Positions 55,271-64,000 of a stretch of DNA of 64,000 nt are shown here, piece by piece. The stretch's first letter is position 1. Every line of letters starts with the position of its first letter. The notes below the pieces were generated by a model, which saw only the letters and a program-made list of their open reading frames with translations, was not told the DNA's origin and searched no databases. Both the position numbers and the translations under genes were made by a program. The DNA is from Megaleporinus macrocephalus (Eukaryota; Chordata; Actinopteri; Characiformes; Anostomidae), in NCBI GenBank assembly GCA_021613375.1, contig CM038704.1, forward strand, positions 30,318,582 through 30,382,581. Reading direction: 5' to 3'.

Positions 55271-55490
55271 AGTAGGATGGTGTATGTAGTCTTATGATTA
55301 TGGTTATGGTTAAGTGTAGATATAAAAAGACTGGTACTATTGCAGGTATACAGTAACAAAGTGTTTACATTCCATAACTAGTGTGATGAAGCCCTGTAAT
55401 AAATTACTGTAGTATAACATGTATTCCATGTCTGCCAGTACCTTACTCTGTTCAACCGCATAGTACATAATACACAAATTGATTGTTTCT
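55271..55490. other. unique AT-rich DNA
   Basis: No gene or repeat recognised. Confidence 0.5.
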
Positions 55491-55535
55491 GTCTCTCTTT
55501 CTCTCTCTGTCTCTCTCTTGCACACTCTCTTGCTC
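55491..55535. repeat. CT-rich low-complexity tract
   Basis: Interrupted TCTC/TGTCTC repeats. Frames through it are low complexity. Confidence 0.9.
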
Positions 55536-55539
55536 TCCT

Positions 55540-55765
55540 CAGCGCCACCAGCAGCGGCCCCAGTGCCATCTGTGCGGCCTGTGTGTGCCATGCTGCTTGT
55601 GCATGGCAGAGAGCTAATCTTAACGTTCAATAATGGGGGCGAATATTCAGCCAAAAAGAGCCACGCTTGCGCTCTAATTACTGTTCATTTGCCAGAGTAT
55701 CAAAGCCTAATTACTGCTCATTTCAATGCTCCCTCGGCCAGAGAGGGAGCCTCGAGAGACTGCTG
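55540..55765. promoter_or_regulatory. candidate conserved non-coding element with a duplicated homeodomain word
   Basis: CTAATTACTGTTCATTT at 55674-55690 is repeated as CTAATTACTGCTCATTT at 55707-55723, 33 bp apart (about three helical turns) in the same orientation, and each is followed by a CCAGAG word. Upstream are GTTCAATAATGG and GAATATTCAGCC. The paired, phased motif makes this a specific enhancer candidate. Confidence 0.48.
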
Positions 55766-56130
<365 letters not shown>

Positions 56131-56268
56131 ACTAGGCTTTGTGTTTGGCTGCATCTTGCCGGTAAACAAACAAACAAAGATCCTACAAACAAACAAATGC
56201 TGATCAATCCAAGAGACAGCAAAGAGGAAAGAGAAAACACAAAAGGATGATGTTAGTGTGGGATGTGG

Positions 56269-56270
<2 letters not shown>
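56131..56270. other. unique spacer with AAAC runs
   Basis: AAACAAACAAAC and ACAAACAAACAAA low-complexity words at 56163-56197. No gene. Confidence 0.6.

Positions 56271-56309
<39 letters not shown>
56271..56309. repeat. (GA)n microsatellite
   Basis: An uninterrupted GA array. Confidence 0.97.
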
Positions 56310-56310
<1 letters not shown>

Positions 56311-56680
56311 CAAGGGGGGTGGGTCTATGTAATGCCAAGTTTATTGTTTCTTTGACTCCTTTTGCTTTGTATTTTTAATGTGATTTGGGTAAATATCAGA
56401 TGAGGGGAGGGGCAGGGAGGGAGCTGCCAGCATTTTCTTTTCCTTTATCAGATGAAAAGCATTTTTTTTCTCTTCTTTTCTTCCTCTTCCCATTTCCCTC
56501 TTGCTATCCTCTCACCTTATTCCTGACAGAAGCTACAGCGATCACTAGCTGCCACCCATTTGACAGTTTCTGTCACCAATTAGCAGCTAAATCGACATCA
56601 CCCAAAACAAGAAAACGAAGCAATTTATATGTCTATTATTGAAAGCGTGTCGTGTGTTACTGTATGTCTGGGTGCTTCTC
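56310..56680. other. unique DNA, possibly regulatory near 56540-56620
   Basis: T/C-rich at 56460-56520. The patch GACAGTTTCTGTCACCAATTAGCAGC (56562-56587) is enhancer-like. No gene. Confidence 0.4.
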
Positions 56681-56682
56681 TC

Positions 56683-56745
<63 letters not shown>

Positions 56746-56762
56746 ACTCTCTCTCTCTCTTT
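56681..56762. repeat. (CT)n microsatellite
   Basis: A CT array with two minor interruptions. Confidence 0.97.
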
Positions 56763-56940
56763 GCCTCCCCTCTCATTTTCTCTTCTCTAATGTCTCTACC
56801 TCCTCTAGCCAAGCGAATGGTCGGGACGGGCACAGATGGGAGTTTGTCGTTTGTCGGATGATTTTTTCACCCCGTGCTCTGAGAAAATTTACAAGGCGTC
56901 GACAAGCTTTTAATGAGGAGAGCCAAGTTCACTAGGTCCT
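56763..56940. promoter_or_regulatory. possible short conserved non-coding element
   Basis: AAGCGAATGGTCGGGACGGG and GTCGACAAGCTTTTAATGAGG lie in repeat-free sequence between two pyrimidine tracts. Confidence 0.28.
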
Positions 56941-57022
56941 GCTCCTTCCCCCCACCCTCACCCCCACCTCTCTTTCTCTTTATCGTACTGTCTCACTTTC
57001 TTGGTCTCTGTCATTCCTATCT

Positions 57023-57061
<39 letters not shown>

Positions 57062-57296
57062 TCCTTCATCTTCTTTCTGTCTCCCTGTCTCATTCTCTCT
57101 CTTTTTCTTTTTATCCTACTTTCTCACTCTTCTCATTCAGTTCCTTTCTTTCCACTCTCATCCCCTTACTATCTTTCTTATCCTACTCTCTCCCCTCTCA
57201 TTTTCTCCCTGTCTCTCTCCATCTTCTTTCTCTCTCCCTGTCTTTCTTTTATGACACTATTCCCTCTCTCTCTCTCCCTCCCTCTCTCACTCTCGG
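56941..57296. repeat. polypyrimidine low-complexity tract
   Basis: About 350 bp of nearly pure C/T with a (CT)n core at 57029-57057. ATCTTCTTTCTGTCTCCCTGTCT-type words recur. Frames of 100-113 codons here are Ser/Leu/Phe artefacts. Confidence 0.9.
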
Positions 57297-57394
57297 CCTG
57301 TGAAATGCATGCTTTGTTATCATTCAATCTGCCTGAGAGCACAAACTGGTCATTATGCTGCCATTAAGCTGCTGATTTACGCTGATTTATGCTC

Positions 57395-57395
<1 letters not shown>
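57297..57395. promoter_or_regulatory. candidate conserved non-coding element, left part
   Basis: GTGAAATGCATGC, TTATCATTCAATC, CATTATGCTGCCATTAAGC and a duplicated GATTTACGCTGATTTATGC (57373-57391) in repeat-free sequence. Continues after the GT array. Confidence 0.38.
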
Positions 57396-57436
<41 letters not shown>

Positions 57437-57454
57437 GTGTGTGTGCGTGTGTGT
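57396..57454. repeat. (GT)n microsatellite
   Basis: A GT array with two GC interruptions, splitting an enhancer-like block. Confidence 0.97.
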
Positions 57455-57494
57455 CATGGCCACTGCACTGTGTTCTTTTTTTTTCTTCCTCTCG

Positions 57495-57680
57495 GCAGGA
57501 CGGATGGGTACCAGCTTGAGAAATTTGCATTTACACGATCTGGCTGAGAGGCTTATTAGATCTGGATATTTATTTTCCACTTAAGCCCCTTGTTTGATCA
57601 CACTTTAATAACAGAGCGTGTCCCAGCTCTCTGCCGCCCGCTCACACGCTGCCTCTACACTGCCTCCGATGACATGGAGA
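57495..57680. promoter_or_regulatory. candidate conserved non-coding element, right part
   Basis: GAGGCTTATTAGATCTGG, ATATTTATTTTCCACTTAAG (an NKX2-like CACTTAA) and GATCACACTTTAATAAC. Repeat-free. Function inferred. Confidence 0.36.
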
Positions 57681-59488
57681 GAAAGGAGCCTCAGCCTGAA
57701 CACCGAAGACTGATTTACTGATTTAACATGAGCAAGGTTCTGTACAGGCAAATCCAGCCAACAGAACATCTGGAGCATCTGGAGCAATCGTTAACATTTT
57801 CAGTTGTATGATAACTGACCATGTTGCTTTTATTTTTTTTAAATTGATAAATTTAGTCTTTTTGAAAAAAAAACACTAATTAAATGCACAGATAACAGAA
57901 ATGTGTACATTTGGAATTTTTTATTGATCATTTTATATAAGAAACAGACTTCTCCTAAAAGTCCACCACTATTTTTCTGAACTTTTTCTTATTACTTTTG
58001 TCAATTTTTTAAAATAATATTACCCTAGTAACTTGATAATAACAGAATAATAAGCCATTAATTTGGTTCTCATAATAAATGTATGACAATTTGGATTTTT
58101 CATGGTTGGATGTGGGAAAATTATATAAACTTAAACCTGTACTTTGAAAATCAGATTGAACTGTTTGTTAGCGTACATGCACACAAATCGTCACTGTTTC
58201 TATCCTCACAAAATATTGTAGCTCAAAAACTTTACAGGGTAAGTAAAAAGGAAGGGGAGTTAATAGGAAAAGCTTTTTGCAAAGCAGCTTTGACACACTT
58301 ATATTCTGCATCATGACATTTCAAACAATGAAGGGCAGTTAGAATATTTACATTTGAAAGAAAATGGAGTTGCAAGGTTCTGTTCTGACAGCAATGCTAC
58401 ACTGGTGTGTCAGTAAACACGGTAAAAAAACACAAAACAGAAAATCCATATTTCACAGACAGGCGTGCTTAGAGACTCTAATAATCACAAATAATCACAC
58501 AAAGGACTCAGAATGGCAGCTTTTCTATGGGGATATAAAACGTAGGTCCCACAGAAGCTCATTGATTATTGACAGACAGGTAAAACACAGTAAAGTTAAC
58601 ATTCACTGTAATCAATATTTTCATTAAGACGCCATTTGTAACAGAATGACAATTGATAAATATGCTGCTGATGCACATGAAGCTTATGAACGATGATGCT
58701 GGTGTCATCTAAGAAAACCCGGAAATCCTAAGGAAATGTTAACATCACATAACATCACTTGTGTTTTTTGATGTAATGGGAAAGGCTCGCCAGTACATCA
58801 GTTTATATGTTGTCAGTGCTGAAACAAAACCTTGTGTATTTTTCCATTCTGTATAAATAAATAAATAAATTACAAATGATTAAATAAATTGCAAAATATA
58901 GACACGAGGGGTTGTTTTGACAGAGACAATATTTTTATATTCATTTTATATCTTCTCAAATCTTATATATCTTTGCTGTCCAACATGTATATCTATTTTT
59001 GTCCATTTGTATTTTTCTGTATTGTTTGAATACAAGAGATGTTCTTTTATCATTTGAAAGTTAGTTTGAAAGTTTGATGAATGGACTAATAGAAATGCTC
59101 CAAAATAGATTGTAAACATTTCTGGTTTCATTGACTTACACTGAAAGTAAAGACTTTTGTTTGTGTCAAAAGTTAAAAAATGATACAGTTATGACTGGAA
59201 TGAAGGAGGAAAGGAAGAGAACCCTGCTATGAGTTATTCCCATGAGAAAGACACACATACCAGCAGACCCAGAAGGTGTGTGTGTGTGTTATAATTACAT
59301 GTAGCCCAGTGCCATGGTCCTGTGTCAGGCCAGCGGAGCCGCAGTGGTGAGCTCTTGGCCTAAAGTGCTCCTCATTTAGAACAATCGACAAAATCAATAA
59401 GGTGAAATATGTTCCTGCTCTCTCTCCACTCTGTCCCTCTCTCCCCAGAGCTCTCTCTGCAGCTGTGCCCTATCAGTCTGGTGTGTGA

Positions 59489-59490
<2 letters not shown>
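57681..59490. other. AT-rich non-coding DNA, nothing recognised
   Basis: Includes a short (AAAT)n run at 58853-58871. 59320-59400 has CATTTAGAACAATCGACAAAATCAATAAGG, an enhancer-like patch. No gene was recognised. Confidence 0.5.

Positions 59491-59520
<30 letters not shown>
59491..59520. repeat. (CA)n microsatellite
   Basis: An uninterrupted CA array. Confidence 0.97.
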
Positions 59521-59522
<2 letters not shown>

Positions 59523-59605
59523 GTCTTTATATCTTGTCAGGACATGGTGTCATACATAGGTCCCATAAGTATTATATATGAAAGTATTAAAGCATCTCTA
59601 TGTTG

Positions 59606-59608
<3 letters not shown>

Positions 59609-59677
<69 letters not shown>
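59609..59677. repeat. (TA)n microsatellite, about 34 units
   Basis: An uninterrupted TA array. Confidence 0.98.
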
Positions 59678-59679
<2 letters not shown>

Positions 59680-60694
59680 CTGCATTTCCATAGTCCAGGC
59701 CATTTTTTCCTGAAAATGAATGAAAATACTATTAAATATGTGATGCAGGCCTTTCTGACCAGACACTGAGCAAGCGTAGTTTAATTTAGAACTTCTTATT
59801 TAACCTGACTTCTTTCCCTGTGACATTAGTTTCCCTAAATAACACTTCATCCTCAGCCAAGTATGAATTCAAAGCTAGCTGTCCAACAATATTCTCACAA
59901 CTATAGAAAACGAAGAGTAACACGGCAGCTAAACGCACACTAAGAGCTTTGCTGACTGAATCTTTACAGTATGACAGCACAAATGGCCCAGTCTCCTGAC
60001 CTGAGCTAAAGTGATGCTCCTTCATTTCACTAACGCTGAGTCACTCAGGGCCCTTTCTGGAACTGTTAAGTTTACTTTTTTTCACTCCTTGCCCGTATTC
60101 TACATCTGTTTGAACATTATACTTTGGAGGAAGAAACGTGGCAGCATGAAGTCAAGTGGGTCAAATCGTTGTGCTTAATGACGAGGAGCCCCAAGGAGCT
60201 GAATTGATTACGTGGAGGAGAGGGTCTGGACTGAAACTGCTGACTGACTAACTGCAGTGCTGCAGGGAGAGAGAGAGAGTGGGAGAGGGAGAGAGAGAGA
60301 GAGCAGAGAAAGCTGCCATTACTCCGGCTGACACAGTTTTCACATTCTTCTGCTTCACAGTCCTCTTAAAAATAAAAGCTGTGTTCAAGGACGCAACCTT
60401 GAAGCCTTTTTTGTGACAACGGGGACACAGAGTTAATTCTCAGCACCCTGACAGCACTCTCTGCTCTAAACTTACCATATGACAAAGTGCTTTCAAATGC
60501 ATCCCTTCCTCCACCAGTACCAGTAAACACAGAGAGGCAGTTCTTTAACTATAAATGTTTGCGAACTATATGTATATCTAAATTTATATAAATTAGTCGG
60601 TGACTCTGGAACGCTGTTATTAAAGCAGCAGTTGTTGAACATACATAAATCTTATTCATTAATTAATTGAACAATAATCTAACATTAAAAGTCT
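59678..60694. other. unique non-coding DNA with a GA-rich patch
   Basis: GA-rich run at 60267-60303. The rest is mixed composition with no supported gene. Confidence 0.5.
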
Positions 60695-61165
60695 GTGTTG
60701 GCAAAAGCATGTGCACCTCTGCTTTCAGTAACTGGTGTAAACCTCTTTAGAAGCCGTGACTTTAACCAAACCATTATTACGGTTGATGACCCCTGCACAT
60801 TGACTTGGCCCGTTTATTCTTAAAGAAATCAACTCTGTTGTGTTGGTTTGATTCTGGTTAAACCGTTTTTTGTAGACTATGTTAGAGTTATTGTCTTTGT
60901 TACAGGACCCTCTGTCAGTTTATATTCAGTACATGAATGGATGCACTAACATTCATAGCTCCATTAAATGATGGCAAGCTGCCCTGGACCAAAAGCAACA
61001 AAACAGCCTTAAGCTATCATACTGCCGCCACCATGTTTCACAATTTCTTCTTGTTTATTTATTCCAGCAGAAAATGTTTTTAAGCTGGAATTCATTGCTT
61101 AGTTTAGCCAAACATAGCATTCCTCTTTTATAACAATACTATTTAAAAGTTCCATGACCATACTA
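60695..61165 (-). mobile_element. degraded Tc1-like transposase relic (antisense)
   Basis: GCAAAAGCATGTGCACCTCTG (60701-60721) matches the 3' terminal region of a fish Tc1 family I recognise. TTGACTTGGCC and AATGATGGCAAGCTGCCCTGG (60967-60987) follow, then CTGCCGCCACCATGTTTCAC (61022-61041), the complement of the Lys-His-Gly-Gly-Gly region, and AGCTGGAATTC..CCAAACATAGC. Internal deletions remove much of the catalytic core, and the part encoding the HTH is absent. Same family as the end-only remnant at 40438-40625, by my memory of the consensus. Confidence 0.78.
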
Positions 61166-61218
61166 TATAAATGAGCTTATGTTTCTAGAGCATTATTATT
61201 AGGGTGATAACTGTTGGA

Positions 61219-62025
61219 CTACACTCACCAAGCACTTAATTTGTCAATACTGGGTAACTAATACTCTCAAAAGCAGCCTTAAGTCTTTGTAGCTTGGTCC
61301 CAAAATATGTTGGTAACATTCCCTTGAGATCCTGGTCCTGGTGCATAAATGGAACATGCAATTCCTACAGATTTTCAGGTGCACTCTCATGTTGCTAATT
61401 TTCTGTTCCACCACATTCCAATGGTTTTCTTTTGGATCTGTTGATGGGGAAGGCCGCTGAAGAACACAAAACTCATAGTCATGTTAATAAACCAAGTTTG
61501 AGACAACTTTTGCTTTGCAATGTAATATGTCATTTATTAGCCATTAGAAGATGGTAAATTGTGACTATGATGGGATGCATATGGTCAACAACAATCCTCA
61601 ACTAAAAGTTGAAGTTGATTGATTGATTGACTGATTGACTGATTGACTGATTGATTGATATTAACAGACCTAAAATGTGGCAAGAAAATATTCCCCACAG
61701 CATTACACCAAGTCCAACAGCCTGGACAGTTAACTCTAGGCAGGATTCATGAAGTTCATGGATTCATGATGTCTGTGCTGAATTCTGACCCTACTATCTA
61801 TGCACCTCAGCAGAAATCAAGATTCATTACATCAGGCTACATCTCTCCAGTCTTCACCTATTCTGTTTTGGTAAGGCTGTGCCCTCTGCAGCCTCAGGTT
61901 TCTGTTCTTGACTGACAGAAGCTTTACCTGACATGTTCTTCTGTTGTTGCAGCCCTTTTTCAAGGAACAACATGTTGTGCATTATGAGATGCTTTTCTGC
62001 TCACTACAATTGTAGGGAGAGCTGT
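61219..62025 (-). mobile_element. degraded Tc1-like element of a different family (antisense transposase)
   Basis: Begins with ACACTCACCAAGCACTTAAT (61221-61240), an eroded form of a familiar Tc1 end. It then follows the antisense transposase in order: CCGTTCCACCACATTCC-like (about 61406-61420), GAAGGCCGCTGAAGAACAC, GCCATTAGAAGATGG, TGTGGCAAGAAAATATTCCCCACAGCATTACACC (61676-61709), AATTCTGACCCTACTATCT, CAGCAGAAATCAAGATTCATTACATCAGG (61808-61836, the first catalytic Asp region) and TTTCTGTTCTTGACTGACAG. A Tc1-typical CGA has become TGA (a stop, consistent with CpG decay) near 61820, and a small insertion shifts the frame there. The N-terminal HTH half is missing beyond about 62025. Confidence 0.82.
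61616..61660. repeat. (GATT/GACT)n tetranucleotide microsatellite inside the Tc1 relic
   Basis: About ten TGAT/TGAC-type units interrupt the transposase relic and postdate or grew within it. Confidence 0.95.
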
Positions 62026-62304
62026 AGCAAGTGCTGCACTTAATCTTAGTGTTTTTGTTGCGTTGAGCAGTGTTAGGGTCTTTCAGAGTATTTAAGTTTC
62101 GCTGATCTTTGTGGTGTTTCTCCAGACAGTCAGGAGAATCTGATAAAAAAAACATTTTCAATGGCTGAGTGGTTGAGTGGTCTGTAAAGTGCAAATTAGA
62201 ATTAATCTCTGAGATTACAGAATTCTAGAGTACAGAATGTAATAAGGAGTGGAAGGTAGAGGTGAGCTAGTGAATGCAGCAGTTGTTTTAAATGTATATA
62301 TGTG
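62026..62304. other. unique AT-rich DNA
   Basis: No gene or repeat recognised. Confidence 0.5.
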
Positions 62305-62535
62305 GTGTGTCAGTTCTAGCACTGTGACTGTTCTAGCAGGGTGGCAGGTCTAGATCTATATAAATAAGTTGAAAGCTCTAGAGCTATTTTAACAGGGTGG
62401 CAGATCTTGTATTTTACAAATGGCGTGTTCTAGAACAATATAAAGAGGATGTCAATTCCAGATGTATATATTGGATGTCAGTTCCAGAACTATATAAAGA
62501 ATGTGTCTGTTCTAAAACAGTATAAAAATGAATAA
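62305..62535. repeat. degenerate minisatellite, unit about 25-30 bp
   Basis: Roughly seven diverged copies of a motif like GTGTCAGTTCTAGAACTATATAAA can be followed (about 62308, 62326, 62347, 62385, 62423, 62450, 62473, 62505), with GGGTGGCAG and GGATGTCA variants. Confidence 0.75.
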
Positions 62536-62865
62536 GAAATAGGGTGGCTGTTATTTGACTAGTTGAAACGCCGACAATGTCAATATATTTTTATATCCTA
62601 CTGTATTTTGTGCGATCTTAGACCTCACATATCCACACACAATCATATTCACTATTTCTTTATATATCTCTACTGTACTTTTCATTACATCAATATTTAT
62701 CATGTTTTACATTTATACTGCACATCTTTAAATATTATAGTATTACAGTATTTTCTTAGTCTGCTTTGTTTTGCATGTTAATCATGTGTGCACTAACCAA
62801 GAGAAAGACAATAAATAGAGTGGCAATCTTATATCCCCCTACCATGTCACCAGATTAGGTTCACT
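62536..62865. other. AT-rich non-coding DNA
   Basis: No gene or repeat recognised. Confidence 0.5.
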
Positions 62866-62869
62866 TTTG

Positions 62870-63095
62870 ATATAATACAGTCATAATACACTGTTACATG
62901 ATCACTTTTCCTGTTTAACCCCTAGAATTAGCCGGTTGTTTATATTATGACATCACCAAAAAATCCAATTCAAACCAATTTGTTTTGAATCATAGTTTTA
63001 ATCTATGGACTTCTAAAACTTTAACAATGTTTACATACTACATTAAACTCACCAAACTGTGAGGAAAACTTTCCATGTTATGGATCCTTTACACA
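62870..63095 (-). mobile_element. dispersed repeat family B, copy 2
   Basis: On the minus strand: CATGGAAAGTTTTCCTCACAG, TTTGGTGAGTTTAATG, TAAACATTGTTAAAGTTTTAGAAGTCCAT, TTGGATTTTTTGGTGATGTCATAATATAAAC and GGCTAATTCTAGGGGTTAAAC. This order parallels 48545-48800 on the plus strand. Confidence 0.55.
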
Positions 63096-63300
63096 GTCAG
63101 CCATCATCTGGGACACTGACTGCACCCCAAACTGGCACTGCTATGCAAATTTGTGTGTTTCCCTTCATAGAGAAAACATTCATCCCTTTACTAGTATGCT
63201 CACAAGTAAGATGACTCTCCTCTGCCTCTCTCTCTCTCCCTTTCTCTCCCCCGCTTGCCCACACTCTAGCACTCCAGCACCCATCCATACACATGACCTA
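63096..63300. other. unique DNA with a short CT run
   Basis: CT-rich patch at 63220-63250. No gene. Confidence 0.5.
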
Positions 63301-63830
63301 AAAAACAATAAATGACTCTTAGCCCTCGCTCTAAAGTATAAAGTATTTAAAAATAGAGCCCTGGGGGCTGCTTTGTCCGTGGCTGGAGGCGTTATTATAG
63401 CCGGCCTGTCACGAGGCATCCCCTCAGGTCATTATTGGCGGGCAGAAGCGGCAGGCCCTTGGCAGCCTAACAGAGGCGAGAGCGCTCCATTATCTGGGAC
63501 GGGGAGCGAGGGAGCGGGAGAAGGGGAGGAGAGGCCTGGACGCTGATCTGAGGAATGCGAGATGGGGCCAACGGCAGCCAGGGCTGCAGGGAAAGGGGGT
63601 TTATGGGATGGGGGGCGGTTTTTGGGCCTGTTTTTGGACCTGTTTTTGGCCGAAGCCTGGACACCACCCATTTGGAGGCAGCTTTTTCACTTTTTCGGAC
63701 TCTGCTGGTTTGGAGCGCTGGCAAAAGGAAGCTTAACCCGATCAAGGACATAATTGCATGGTTTTTCATCTATTTTTTTTCCTTTTTTATTTGATGCATA
63801 TATTCTCTTTAGTTAAATAAAGGCACACAC
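63301..63830. promoter_or_regulatory. candidate conserved non-coding element, CpG-bearing
   Basis: AAAGTATAAAGTATTTAAAAATAGAGCCC (a TATA/MEF2-like CTAAAAATAG variant near 63347-63358) precedes a GC-rich block with GGCGTTATTATAGCC, GGTCATTATTGGCGGG and CTCCATTATCTGGG. Low-complexity GGTTTTTGGGCC repeats occur at 63615-63650. Frames on both strands exist but show no domain. The TATA-like and MEF2-like words beside a GC-rich block could mark a promoter. Confidence 0.36.
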
Positions 63831-64000
63831 GCAAAGGTCCCGTTGTAGTGGATCTGGGCAGAACTACAGTCTGTGCAGATGTGCAAACATAGCAAGGTGC
63901 AACGACAGAGAGAGACAGAGGCCCTTTGTTTTATAGAGCTAGCGGCTAGCGGCTAAAAGCACAAAGCCCGGCTATTTCATCTTTGATATTTCAGAAATCC
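63831..64000. other. unique DNA to the window edge
   Basis: GCTAGCGGCTAGCGGCTAAAAGC (63941-63963) is a small tandem repeat. The last bases, TTTGATATTTCAG followed by AAATCC, fit a splice acceptor, but no exon can be seen beyond the edge. Confidence 0.4.

Noticed and set aside
63970..63994. Real splice acceptor at the window end
   Set aside because: The polypyrimidine signal is modest and no exon can be examined beyond the edge.

Overview
This is a non-coding stretch of vertebrate nuclear DNA, most likely from a teleost fish. The evidence is the large number of dinucleotide microsatellites, long tandem arrays, and several degraded Tc1/mariner transposons and palindromic MITE-like repeats. I recognise some of these families from memory as common in otophysan fishes (characins, catfishes, electric knifefishes). 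The species is not determined. No convincing host protein-coding exon, rRNA or tRNA was found on either strand. The longer open frames are mostly low-complexity translations of microsatellites or chance frames. The only protein signal I trust is transposon-derived: a truncated transposase N-terminus at 51726-52013 and antisense transposase relics elsewhere.

The window alternates between two textures. AT-rich DNA carries the transposon relics and simple repeats (about 5.7-7.5, 8.5-9.9, 11-13, 13.7-15.5, 16-21, 27-28.7, 29.5-30.9, 31.5-35.6, 37-38, 39.5-43.9, 46.5-47.9, 48.5-50.2, 51-55.4 and 57.7-63.1 kb). Between these lie 0.2-0.6 kb blocks of balanced composition. They are rich in paired TAAT/ATTA homeodomain cores, E-boxes and TTTATTRC/ATTTGCAT-like words, and free of repeats (about 1.5-2.3, 4.1-5.2, 7.8-8.1, 10-11.1, 13.4-13.6, 15.5-15.7, 21.2-23, 25.8-27.1, 30.9-31.4, 35.7-36.9, 38.2-39.1, 43.9-44.9, 45.9-46.4, 47.9-48.1, 50.3-50.8, 55.6-55.8, 57.3-57.6 and 63.3-63.8 kb). 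That layout suggests the intergenic or intronic regulatory landscape of a developmental gene, with candidate conserved non-coding elements separated by repeat-filled spacers. This is inference from composition; no alignment could be run.

The most striking structures are: (1) a 2.45-kb minisatellite of about 98 units of 25 bp (52477-54930), containing an almost perfect 21-unit tandem duplication; (2) an unrecognised dispersed repeat present three times in the same orientation (about 16.66, 32.1 and 42.3 kb); (3) an exact 63-bp direct repeat 898 bp apart (13827 and 14725); (4) a 680-bp pure-pyrimidine tract with a hidden period of about 148 bp (45180-45860); (5) two abutting Tc1 relics of different families (60695-62025); and (6) an 8-copy 28-bp minisatellite that appears to sit inside a dispersed element (48860-49645). 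No operon-like or multi-gene system is present.
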